Source: Caballeronia catudaia (lineage in GTDB: Bacteria; Pseudomonadota; Gammaproteobacteria; Burkholderiales; Burkholderiaceae). From it: a DNA stretch of 64,000 bases. Below are positions 56,750 through 64,000 of the stretch, one piece after another (the first letter of the stretch is position 1; each line of letters starts with the position of its first letter). The notes beneath the pieces were generated by a model. The model saw only the letters and a list, made by a program, of their open reading frames with translations. It did not search any database and was not told the DNA's origin. The position numbers and the translations under genes were made by a program. The stretch is taken from positions 124,001-188,000 of the forward strand of contig NZ_FCOF02000007.1 in NCBI RefSeq assembly GCF_001544755.2, given 5' to 3'.

Positions 56750-57091
56750 ATGCCGAACATGCCATTCGCCGGAAGCCGGTTTCTTGGCGCTGCGGCGCTC
56801 GTGATGACGGCGCTCGCTTTCAGCGGGTGCAAGTCGACGCCGTCAGCATCGGCGAACACGGGCGGCGAGGTCGCCAGCGACGACGCCGCGCTCGCCGCTC
56901 GCGTGAAGGCCGCCCTCGTCGCCGATCCGGGACTGAAAGCCCTGCCGATGAGCGTTGCGACGTATCGCGGCGTCGTGCAGTTGTCCGGATATGTGGATTC
57001 AGAGGTGCAGATCCAGAAAGCGCTCGCCGTAGCGCGAGGCGTGCCGGGCGTGCAGTCGGTGAGCAACGAACTGCACCTCAGGCCGCAATGA
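56750..57091 (+). CDS. BON-domain lipoprotein
   Basis: A 113-residue envelope protein with a lipoprotein signal ending in FSGC (Cys27) and one BON domain (about 45-110: VKAALVADPGLKALPMSV, VVQLSGYVDSEVQIQKAL, VPGVQSVSNEL). BON domains bind phospholipid or glycan at the cell envelope and often occur in stress-induced proteins such as OsmY. A GGAA site is five bases before the ATG; a Met three codons on is an alternative start. A sigma-54 promoter lies directly upstream. Regulator gene follows 180 bp downstream. Confidence 0.88.
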   Translation: MPNMPFAGSRFLGAAALVMTALAFSGCKSTPSASANTGGEVASDDAALAARVKAALVADPGLKALPMSVATYRGVVQLSGYVDSEVQIQKALAVARGVPGVQSVSNELHLRPQ

Positions 57092-57270
57092 CACGCTTGC
57101 GGCAAAGATGACGAACGAGGGAGTGACGCAGGACAAAAAACGCAGCGGGAAAGTGACGAAGCGCCAGACGCCGGAACGCGAGGCGCCGAGGCGTCATATC
57201 CCGCCCACGACACGCCCGAGCCTGAACGAGCGACGGCGCAATACAGTCCACTTTGATACGTTGGTCCGCC

Positions 57271-58668
57271 ATGCCACACGCACTGATTGTCGAAGACGAT
57301 CCCAATAGCCTCTCCGGCCTGTCCGCGATCCTCGCGGCAGACGGCTTTTCCGTCGATACCGCGACGACGCTCGCCGAAGCGCGCTCCGCACTGACCCGCT
57401 TCATCCCCGATGTCGTGCTGATCGACCTGAATCTGCCCGACGGCAGCGGTCTCGATCTGCTGCCGAGCCTGCCGTCGCAACCGCCCGATGGCGCGCTGCC
57501 CGTCATCGTGATGACCGGCAATGCAACCGTCGAAAGCGCGATCGAAGGCCTGCGGCACGGCATCTGGGACTATCTGCTGAAACCGGTGAACATTCCGCGG
57601 CTGCGCAGCCTGCTTGCGCGCATTCCGCGGCCGTACGAGCTCACCGAAGAAGTCCAGGCGCTACGTTCGACGCTGCGCGAGCTCGGCCACTTCGGCGACA
57701 TGATCGGCCGTAGCGCGGCGATGCAGCACGTCTACGATCTCATCGAGCATACGGCGCCCACGGAAGCCGCCGTGTTGATCTGCGGCAATCCAGGCACGGG
57801 CAAGAAGATCGCGGCGCGCACGATTCATCAGTTGAGCCGCCGCCGCAAGGGTCCGTTCGTGACTTTCGACTGCTCCGCGCATCGCACCGCCAGCGACGGC
57901 TCGCAGCGCACGATGGAAAGCGTTCTCTTCGGCCATGAGCGCAACGCGTTCGCGGGCGCCGAGAATCGTGAGCCGGGTCTGCTCGAACAGGCAGGCGGCG
58001 GCACGCTGTTCCTCGATCAGATCGATTCGCTGCCCGCCGCGCAACAGGAAGCGCTCCTGCGTGCGCTCGATTCGCAGACCTTCATGCGCGTCGGCGGCAG
58101 CAACCGGATCATGACCGACTTTCGCCTGATCGCCGCGTCCCGCACGCCGATACGCGAAGCGGTCGCGAGCGGCGCGATGCGCGAGGATCTGTTCCAGCGG
58201 CTGTCGGCGTCGTCGATCATGCTGCCGCCGCTCTCCGAACGCGACGACGACATTGCGCTGATCGCCGAGACGCTCGTCGACGAACTGAATCGCGAGAATC
58301 ACATCGCGGGCATCACGAGCGGATCGCCGAAGCGCGTGAGTCCGGCGTTCATCCGCGAGTGCATCGCCAACGAATGGCCCGGCAACGTGCGCGAGATGCG
58401 CGAGCGCGTGCGGCGCGCCTATCACGCGTCGGGCGAGACGATCGAAACGCTGCGCGTCGACGAACCGGGCGGCCTGGGCGGTCGCGGGCTGAACGGCAGC
58501 AGCGTGCAGGTGACGGTCGGCACCGCGCTCGCGGACGTCGAGGACATGCTGATCCGCGCGACGCTCGAAGCGGTCGGCGGCACGCGTCATCGTGCAGCGA
58601 CCCTGCTCGGCATCAGCCCGAAGACGCTCTACAACAAGCTGCAGCGAATGAAGCTGGAATCGTCGTGA
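57271..58668 (+). CDS. NtrC-family response regulator with degenerate sigma-54 activator domain
   Basis: A 465-residue protein in three parts. Receiver (1-120): acidic pair VEDDP, phosphoacceptor in VVLIDLNLPDGSG, KP in YLLKPVN. AAA+ domain (about 145-380): Walker A GNPGTGKK, but the GAFTGA loop reads NAFAGA and Walker B reads LFLDQID, with Gln in place of the catalytic Glu; the arginine-finger REDLFQRLS is kept. C-terminal Fis-type helix-turn-helix: HRAATLLGISPKTLYNKLQR. These changes predict weak or no ATP hydrolysis and no normal sigma-54 remodelling, so it may act as a DNA-binding repressor or sigma-70 regulator. No partner kinase adjoins. The start is the ATG before PHALIVEDD. Confidence 0.88.
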   Translation: MPHALIVEDDPNSLSGLSAILAADGFSVDTATTLAEARSALTRFIPDVVLIDLNLPDGSGLDLLPSLPSQPPDGALPVIVMTGNATVESAIEGLRHGIWDYLLKPVNIPRLRSLLARIPRPYELTEEVQALRSTLRELGHFGDMIGRSAAMQHVYDLIEHTAPTEAAVLICGNPGTGKKIAARTIHQLSRRRKGPFVTFDCSAHRTASDGSQRTMESVLFGHERNAFAGAENREPGLLEQAGGGTLFLDQIDSLPAAQQEALLRALDSQTFMRVGGSNRIMTDFRLIAASRTPIREAVASGAMREDLFQRLSASSIMLPPLSERDDDIALIAETLVDELNRENHIAGITSGSPKRVSPAFIRECIANEWPGNVREMRERVRRAYHASGETIETLRVDEPGGLGGRGLNGSSVQVTVGTALADVEDMLIRATLEAVGGTRHRAATLLGISPKTLYNKLQRMKLESS

Positions 58669-58687
58669 TTGCGTCTGACTGAATAAG

Positions 58688-58715
58688 AAACGCCACGGAA
58701 TCCGTGGCGTTTTTC
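58688..58715. terminator. bidirectional terminator between the regulator and nagZ
   Basis: AAACGCCACGG/CCGTGGCGTTT with a very short loop, T run on the plus strand and A run on the other side. Ends both convergent genes. Confidence 0.85.
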
Positions 58716-58717
58716 GT

Positions 58718-59755
58718 TCAACCGAGCATTTCTGTGACCAGCGCGCGCGCCGCCTGATACTCCGCCTGCGCCTGCAGCTTGCTCCAGCGCAGCGCCTTGC
58801 CGCGCGGCCGCATCTGCCGAATGCGCTGCTCCGACGCCTTCGAAGGCGTGTAGCGCAACTGCTCGAGCACCTTGCCCGCCTCCGCCGGCTGATTGCAGAT
58901 CAGCACCATGTCGCAGCCCGCGGTGAGCGCGGCTGTCGCGGCTTCGGTGAGCGTGCCGCCGGCGCGCGCCGCTTCCATCGAGAGATCGTCGCTGAAGATC
59001 GCGCCGTTGAAGCCGAGCTTGCCGCGCAGAATGTCCTGCAACCAGATGCGCGAGAAGCCGGCGGGCTTGTCGTCGACTTGCGTGTAGATGACGTGCGCCG
59101 GAATCACCGATGCCAGCGACATGCCCAGCCAGTCGTACGGCCGCACATCGGCGGCCAGGATTTCGTCGAGCGGGCGGTCGTCGGTGGGCAGCGCGACGTG
59201 CGAATCGGCCTCGGCGAAACCGTGACCCGGAAAGTGCTTGCCGCAGTTCGCCATGCCCGCGAGCGCGAGACCGTGATTCAGGCTCTTCGCGAGCATCGTG
59301 ACGACGCGCGGATCGCCATGCAGCGCGCGATCGCCGATCACCTTCGACTGTCCGTAGTTCAGGTCCAGCACCGGCGTGAAACTCATGTCGATGCCGCACG
59401 CGCGCAATTCCGCCGCGAGCACGTAGCCGAACGCGGTCGCGGCCCTGGTCGCGGCGAGCACGTCGCGGTCCCACAGTTCGCCGAGCAAGCCCGGCGCGGG
59501 CAGCGCGGTGAAGCCGTCGGTGCGAAAGCGCTGCACGCGGCCGCCTTCGTGATCGACGGCGATCAGAATGTCGTCGCGCACCGCGCGGATTGCATCGGTC
59601 AGTGCGACGAGCTGCGCGCGATCCGTGAAGTGCCGCGCGAAGAGAATGATGCCGCCCGTCATCGGATGCGTGAGGCGCTCGATATCCGCGTCGGTCAGCG
59701 TCGTGCCGGCGACGTCATACATGACGGGGCCGGGAGTGCGTTTCATCGAATTCAA
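58718..59755 (-). CDS. nagZ: beta-N-acetylhexosaminidase (peptidoglycan recycling)
   Basis: A 345-residue GH3 enzyme that removes GlcNAc from anhydromuropeptides in the cytosol, affecting AmpC induction. The family motif KHFPGHGFAEADSH carries the acid/base His-Asp dyad, and the nucleophile is in IFSDDLSMEAA. Substrate loop AVDHEGGRVQRF is intact. Length is normal. A TTG or the second Met (MKRTPG) could be the true start. It follows acpS by about 40 bp in the conserved pdxJ-acpS-nagZ order. Confidence 0.95.
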   Translation of the reverse strand: MNSMKRTPGPVMYDVAGTTLTDADIERLTHPMTGGIILFARHFTDRAQLVALTDAIRAVRDDILIAVDHEGGRVQRFRTDGFTALPAPGLLGELWDRDVLAATRAATAFGYVLAAELRACGIDMSFTPVLDLNYGQSKVIGDRALHGDPRVVTMLAKSLNHGLALAGMANCGKHFPGHGFAEADSHVALPTDDRPLDEILAADVRPYDWLGMSLASVIPAHVIYTQVDDKPAGFSRIWLQDILRGKLGFNGAIFSDDLSMEAARAGGTLTEAATAALTAGCDMVLICNQPAEAGKVLEQLRYTPSKASEQRIRQMRPRGKALRWSKLQAQAEYQAARALVTEMLG

Positions 59756-59794
59756 TTGGCTTCTTGTCTTGGTTGGATTGAAATCAGCGCGCTT

Positions 59795-60202
59795 TTATGC
59801 GCGCTCGTCCGGCGTTTCCGCGATCACGAACGACACCGCGTAGTCGCGCTCGTCGCTGACCGTCACCTTCGCGGTGATGCCGCGCGCTTCTAGCCACTGC
59901 GCGAGCTCGCCCGATGCTGCGATCATGGGCTTGCCGCTCGGCTCATTGAGCGTTTGCAGCGCGCGCCAGGTCATCGGCCAGCGCATGCCGAGGCCGATCG
60001 CTTTCGAGAACGCTTCCTTGGCCGAAAAGCGCGTCGCGAGAAACGCGATGCCGCGCACTTCAGAGCGCGCGTTGCGCGCGTGATAGATGCGCAGCTCGTC
60101 GGGCCCGAGCACCTTTTCGGCGAAGCGGCCATTGGTGCGCCTCATCACCGCCGCGACGCGGCTCACTTGCACGACGTCCGTGCCGATTCCGTAGATGGCC
60201 AT
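59795..60202 (-). CDS. acpS: holo-[acyl-carrier-protein] synthase
   Basis: A 135-residue group I phosphopantetheinyl transferase that activates ACP from coenzyme A for fatty acid synthesis. The magnesium Asp is in [13 protein letters not shown] and the catalytic Glu in [15 protein letters not shown]. Ends a tight series with pdxJ nine bases upstream. Confidence 0.95.
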   Translation of the reverse strand: MAIYGIGTDVVQVSRVAAVMRRTNGRFAEKVLGPDELRIYHARNARSEVRGIAFLATRFSAKEAFSKAIGLGMRWPMTWRALQTLNEPSGKPMIAASGELAQWLEARGITAKVTVSDERDYAVSFVIAETPDERA

Positions 60203-60211
60203 GACGTGCGG

Positions 60212-60985
60212 TTACCGGGCGTTGACCGACGCGAGGCGCGAGGCGACCATGATCGCCTTCATCTCGCGCACGGCGTTGTCCCAGCCGGCGAAGATCGAAT
60301 GCGCGACGATCGCGTGCCCGATATTCAATTCGACGATGCCCGGCAGCGCCGCGATCGCCTGCACATTGGTGTAGTGCAGGCCGTGGCCCGCGTTCACCTT
60401 CAGTCCGAGCGAATTGCCAAAATCGACGCTCGCCGCGACGCGCTCGAACTCGCGCTGCTGCCCGGCTTCGTCGTGCGCTTCGGCATAGCGGCCCGTATGC
60501 AGTTCGATGACGGGCGCGCCCGCTTCCTGCGCGGCGCGAATTTGCGTCTCGTCCGGATCGATGAACAGCGACACGCGCGCGCCCGCATCGGCAAGTTGCC
60601 TGCACGCGGCCTTCACCCCTTCGAACTGGCCGGCGACGTCCAGCCCGCCTTCGGTCGTCAGCTCGGCGCGTTTTTCAGGCACGAGACAGACATCGTGCGG
60701 CTTGATTTCGCAGGCGATGTCGAGCATCTCGCGCGTCACCGCGCATTCGAGATTCATGCGTGTTTTCAGGAGCGGCCGCAGCGTGCGCACATCGGCATCG
60801 ACGATATGACGGCGATCTTCGCGCAGATGCAGCGTGATGGCGTCGGCGCCCGCTTCCTCGGCGGCGAGCGCCGCGCGGATCGGATCGGGATACGACGTGC
60901 CGCGCGCATTGCGCAACGTGGCGACGTGATCGATGTTCACGCCCAGATCGATCACGCTCGCAGGCGATGAGAGAAAGAAGCTCAT
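60212..60985 (-). CDS. pdxJ: pyridoxine 5'-phosphate synthase
   Basis: A 257-residue TIM-barrel enzyme that condenses 1-deoxyxylulose-5-phosphate with aminoacetone-3-phosphate in vitamin B6 synthesis. Conserved blocks: [54 protein letters not shown] and [12 protein letters not shown]. Its ATG overlaps the recO stop by four bases (ATGA), so translation is coupled. Confidence 0.96.
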   Translation of the reverse strand: MSFFLSSPASVIDLGVNIDHVATLRNARGTSYPDPIRAALAAEEAGADAITLHLREDRRHIVDADVRTLRPLLKTRMNLECAVTREMLDIACEIKPHDVCLVPEKRAELTTEGGLDVAGQFEGVKAACRQLADAGARVSLFIDPDETQIRAAQEAGAPVIELHTGRYAEAHDEAGQQREFERVAASVDFGNSLGLKVNAGHGLHYTNVQAIAALPGIVELNIGHAIVAHSIFAGWDNAVREMKAIMVASRLASVNAR

Positions 60986-61875
60986 AGTTTTTGCAGGTCG
61001 ATCAATATCTGACGGGTGGCGAGCGGCGTGCCGCCCAGGTAATGATTCAGCAGGAAGCGCATCAGCGTCTTGCTCTGCGCGGCGGTCTGCGGATTCGTGT
61101 AGTCGTCGCGCTCCATGTCGATGAACGTCTGTCCCGACATCACCGGCCATTGCGTGTGGAGATCGTCGGAGGCGTCGCGCACGCCGCGGTCGGGATCGAA
61201 GACGTAGCGGCCTTCGGGCACGACCGGCTGGCGCGCGACGGTGCGCATGAGGTTCATCGCGTAGCCGGTTTCGCGCAGCAGCACGCGCTCGAAGGAACGC
61301 AGCACTTGCACGGCGGGCTCGTCGTGCCCGAGGCGCGAAAGCGTGAGGACATAGTGATTGAAGAGCGCCGGATGCGCGTCGTCGCGCGCGCAGAACTTGA
61401 CCAGCAGCTCGTTCACGTAGAAGCCGCAGAGCAGCGCGTCACCGGCCAGGGGCAACATGCCGCCGACCCATTCGGCCGTCGTCAGCGTGCGGACTTCGCC
61501 CTTGCCTGACCACGACAGGCCGAGCGGCTGGAAGGTCTGCAACACGCCGCGCAGCGCGGAATGCGGACGTTTCGCGCCCTTCGCGACGAGCGCGATGCGC
61601 CCGTGGTCGCGCGAGAACACATCGATGATGAGGCTCGTCTCGCGATACGGATAACTGTGCAGCACGAAGCCCGGCTGCTCGGCGATGCGGAAATCGGAGC
61701 GCGGCTTGCGCGGCGCGCTCCCGCCCTCGGACGAAGAAGGCGAAGAAGACGAAGAAGGCGCGCGCGCACGCTTCTTCGCGGCCCGCGCGACGGGACGCTC
61801 GCTCGCGTCGAAATCGTCGTCAGGACGATCGTCGGCGGGAGGCATCATCCGGGCGTCGTTCGTGCCGTCGCTCAT
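60982..61875 (-). CDS. recO: DNA repair protein RecO
   Basis: A 297-residue mediator that loads RecA on SSB-coated DNA in the RecFOR path. The N-terminal OB-fold ([21 protein letters not shown], about residue 69) is preceded by an unusual 60-residue Ser/Arg/Asp-rich disordered extension with a run of serines; the C-terminal helical domain starts near residue 150. The zinc cysteines of some RecO proteins are absent. The extension accounts for the length above E. coli RecO (242). It follows era by 14 bases. Confidence 0.93.
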   Translation of the reverse strand: MSDGTNDARMMPPADDRPDDDFDASERPVARAAKKRARAPSSSSSPSSSEGGSAPRKPRSDFRIAEQPGFVLHSYPYRETSLIIDVFSRDHGRIALVAKGAKRPHSALRGVLQTFQPLGLSWSGKGEVRTLTTAEWVGGMLPLAGDALLCGFYVNELLVKFCARDDAHPALFNHYVLTLSRLGHDEPAVQVLRSFERVLLRETGYAMNLMRTVARQPVVPEGRYVFDPDRGVRDASDDLHTQWPVMSGQTFIDMERDDYTNPQTAAQSKTLMRFLLNHYLGGTPLATRQILIDLQKL

Positions 61876-61889
61876 GTCCGCTCAATGCA

Positions 61890-62789
61890 TTACTCGTAGC
61901 CGTATGCGCGCAGGCCCGCTTCGTTGTCCGCCCAGCCGCTCTTCACCTTGACGAAGGTTTCGAGATACACGGGGCCGTCGAAGAGCTTCTCCATGTCGAG
62001 CCGCGCCTCGGTGCTGATCTGCTTCAGCTTCGCGCCCTTCTGGCCGATGATCATCGCCTTGTGCATGTCACGATCGACGAGAATCGTCGCGAACACGCGG
62101 CGCAGGCGACCTTCCGTCTCGAACTTGTCGATGAGCACCGTGCTCGTGTACGGCAGCTCGTCGCCGGTCCAGCGGAACACCTTCTCGCGCAGGATTTCGG
62201 CTGCGAGGAAGCGCTCGCTGCGGTCGGTCAGATCGTCCTCGCCGTAGATCGGCTCGCCTTCCGGCAGATACGGCTTCACGACCGCCATCAGGCGTTTGAT
62301 GTCGTCGGGATGCTTCGCCGACAGCGGCACGATCTCGCGAAAGTCGCGCAGTGCGGACATCTGCTGCATGAATGGAAACAGCGAATCCTTGTCGCCGACG
62401 CGATCGAGCTTGTTCGCGATCAGAAGCGTGGGCGTGCCGGTCGGAATCAGGTCGAGCACTTTCTGATCGTCGGGGCCGAAGCGGCCGGCTTCGATCACGA
62501 AGAGAATCGCATCGACGGATGTCAGCGTCGACGTCACCGCGCGGTTCAGCGAGCGGTTGAGCGCGCCGCTGTGGCGCGTCTGAAAACCGGGCGTGTCGAC
62601 GAAGATGTACTGCGCGTCGTCGAACGTGTTGATGCCGGTGATGCGGTGGCGCGTCGTCTGCGCCTTGCGCGACGTGATGCTCACCTTCTGGCCGACGAGC
62701 GCGTTCATCAGCGTCGACTTGCCGACGTTCGGGCGGCCGACGATCGCGACCATGCCGCAACGGAAACCAGAGGTAGTAGGAGCGTTCAT
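61890..62789 (-). CDS. era: GTPase Era
   Basis: A 299-residue ribosome-assembly GTPase. G1 [10 protein letters not shown]2 around [12 protein letters not shown]3 DTPG, G4 NKLD, G5 SAK; C-terminal KH domain with [13 protein letters not shown] binds the 3' end of 16S rRNA. I chose the ATG giving [12 protein letters not shown]. It is 59 bases after rnc, in the universal rnc-era-recO order. Confidence 0.96.
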   Translation of the reverse strand: MNAPTTSGFRCGMVAIVGRPNVGKSTLMNALVGQKVSITSRKAQTTRHRITGINTFDDAQYIFVDTPGFQTRHSGALNRSLNRAVTSTLTSVDAILFVIEAGRFGPDDQKVLDLIPTGTPTLLIANKLDRVGDKDSLFPFMQQMSALRDFREIVPLSAKHPDDIKRLMAVVKPYLPEGEPIYGEDDLTDRSERFLAAEILREKVFRWTGDELPYTSTVLIDKFETEGRLRRVFATILVDRDMHKAMIIGQKGAKLKQISTEARLDMEKLFDGPVYLETFVKVKSGWADNEAGLRAYGYE

Positions 62790-62848
62790 AGATGTGTGCG
62801 GCAAGAATTCGTTGGGGCGCGAATGCGCGATGGGCACGGCGGCGCGCG

Positions 62849-63985
62849 TCAGTGACCGGCGTCGGCAGCGCGCACGACGCGGCCCGCGGGCGCGTCCGGA
62901 CCCGCGCCGTCGCGCGTCTCGGCGTCGGCCGCATGGTCGTCGTCACGGTCGGGGGAAGGCGCGGGCTTGTCCGTTTGGGCACTGCGCTCCGGCGCATGCG
63001 TGGTTTCACTCTTCGCCGCTTTCTCCGGCTTGTGTTCCGGCTTGTGGATCACGGCTCGCTCCGCTTTGTCGGCGGCTGCATACGCGCCCGCCGACGGCTC
63101 GACGTGCGTCGCCCGGATCACCGCGAGCGGCGCGGTGGCGGGCCGCTCCTGCGTGCTCTGCTGCGCGCCGTGCGGTCCATGATGACGCTCGCGCCGGTCG
63201 GGCGAGCGCAGATCGAGCGCGGCCTGAATGCCGGTGACGCCGGGCACCACTTCGAGCTGCGACAGCTTCGCCGCGCGCGCGCCTTTGCGCTTCGGTTTCA
63301 TGCCGAGCGTCGGCGCGGCGGCCACCACTTCGTCGAGCGCCTTCTTGGCGGCCGCCTGTTCGGCCGCGCGACGGCTCGCGCCTGAACCCGATACTTTCAC
63401 GTCGAGTTTCGGCACCGTGCATTCGACTTCGAATTGCTGATTGTGCGCGGCGCCGTGCGTCGCGATGACCGTGTAGGTCGGCAGCGCGATCTTGTGACCC
63501 TGGAGGTATTCCTGCAGGAGCGTCTTCGCATCCTTGCCGATGGTGCGCGGATCGATGTGATCCAGCACCGGCGTATAGAGGCGCTTGATGGCGGTGAACG
63601 CGGCGTCGAAGCCGCCGTCGAGGAAGATGGCGCCGAAGATGGCTTCGAGCGTGTCGGCGAGAATCGACGGGCGGCGGAAACCGCCGCTGCGCAGTTCGCC
63701 TTCGCCGAGACGCAGGTCTTCGGACACGTTCAGCGCCTGCGCAATCTCGTAAAGCGACTGCTGCTTGACCAGATTCGCGCGCACGCGCGACAGGTCGCCT
63801 TCGTCGAGTTTTCCGAATCGTTGGAACAAAAGCGCGGCCACCACGCAATTTAGAACGGAATCGCCGAGAAATTCGAGCCGTTCATTGTGCGTGGCGCTGT
63901 GACTGCGGTGGGTCATCGCCTGGCGCAGCAATTCCGCATTGCGAAATTCGTACCGCAGCCGGCTTTCCAACGGAGAAGATGGCAT
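62849..63985 (-). CDS. rnc: ribonuclease III with long C-terminal extension
   Basis: A 378-residue double-stranded-RNA endonuclease for rRNA and mRNA processing. The RNase III signature [11 protein letters not shown] (about residue 36) and the metal-binding [13 protein letters not shown] (about residue 111) lie in the catalytic domain (1-150); a double-stranded-RNA-binding domain follows at about 155-225. The last 150 residues are low-complexity (Ala, Lys, His, Glu, Asp, Pro), absent from E. coli Rnc (226 residues) and probably disordered. The upstream lepB expected in this operon lies beyond the window end. Confidence 0.95.
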   Translation of the reverse strand: MPSSPLESRLRYEFRNAELLRQAMTHRSHSATHNERLEFLGDSVLNCVVAALLFQRFGKLDEGDLSRVRANLVKQQSLYEIAQALNVSEDLRLGEGELRSGGFRRPSILADTLEAIFGAIFLDGGFDAAFTAIKRLYTPVLDHIDPRTIGKDAKTLLQEYLQGHKIALPTYTVIATHGAAHNQQFEVECTVPKLDVKVSGSGASRRAAEQAAAKKALDEVVAAAPTLGMKPKRKGARAAKLSQLEVVPGVTGIQAALDLRSPDRRERHHGPHGAQQSTQERPATAPLAVIRATHVEPSAGAYAAADKAERAVIHKPEHKPEKAAKSETTHAPERSAQTDKPAPSPDRDDDHAADAETRDGAGPDAPAGRVVRAADAGH

Positions 63986-64000
63986 GGAGAGAGTATAACG

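Noticed and set aside
57108-57308. 66-codon frame between the BON lipoprotein and the regulator
   Set aside because: Highly basic, no ribosome site, and it overlaps the regulator start; probably leader sequence.

Overview
The window is a chromosomal segment of a GC-rich betaproteobacterium of the family Burkholderiaceae, most likely a Paraburkholderia or Caballeronia type. This rests on the gene orders rnc-era-recO-pdxJ-acpS-nagZ, carA-carB-greA and phoR/phoB/phoU/pstBACS beside ppx/ppk, on an EarP/EF-P arginine-rhamnosylation pair, and on codon use. Nearly all of it is housekeeping DNA. I see no transposase, intact integrase or CRISPR array.

Layout. 0-5 kb: 3' end of a secreted acid-phosphatase-type phosphoesterase, then a GntR regulator divergent from a cytosine-deaminase-like amidohydrolase and a CynX/NimT-type MFS transporter, and a degenerate receiver protein. 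5-5.9 kb: a short scar of a P4-like prophage or satellite element beside tRNA-Arg(TCT). 6-11 kb: uppP, an unlisted 28-residue membrane protein, an aldose-1-epimerase-family gene, an NlpD-like lipoprotein, small lipoproteins, tRNA-Pro, sixA, and olsB behind a tandem Pho-box-like array. 11.7-22.7 kb: the phosphate block ppx | ppk | phoR-phoB-phoU-pstB-pstA-pstC-pstS, with a Pho box before pstS whose spacing matches E. coli pstS. 22.7-34.4 kb: glmM, folP, ftsH, rlmE, yhbY, a DUF4149 gene, greA, carB, carA. 34.8-42.6 kb: an MFS transporter, mltD, gloB, a methyltransferase, rnhA, dnaQ, tRNA-Val(CAC) and two membrane-protein genes. 42.7-48.7 kb: a family-4 glycosyltransferase, an ABC exporter and the trehalose genes otsB-otsA. 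48.9-51.4 kb: Sco1/SenC and CtaG cytochrome oxidase assembly factors, an ElaA acetyltransferase, tRNA-Cys and two identical tRNA-Gly genes. 51.5-56.5 kb: pgsA, uvrC, earP, efp. 56.7-58.7 kb: a BON lipoprotein behind a near-consensus sigma-54 promoter, followed by an NtrC-family regulator whose GAFTGA loop and Walker B are altered. 58.7-64 kb: nagZ, acpS, pdxJ, recO, era, rnc.

How it works together. The main theme is phosphate: sensing and uptake (PhoR/PhoB/PhoU/PstSCAB), polyphosphate storage and breakdown (Ppk/Ppx), scavenging (phosphoesterase), and probably replacement of phospholipids by ornithine lipids (OlsB) under PhoB control. The best leads for new biology are the Pho-box array at olsB, the sigma-54 promoter next to an apparently defective sigma-54 activator, a strong terminator placed just before greA, the phage-immunity-like scar at tRNA-Arg, and two very small membrane-protein genes.
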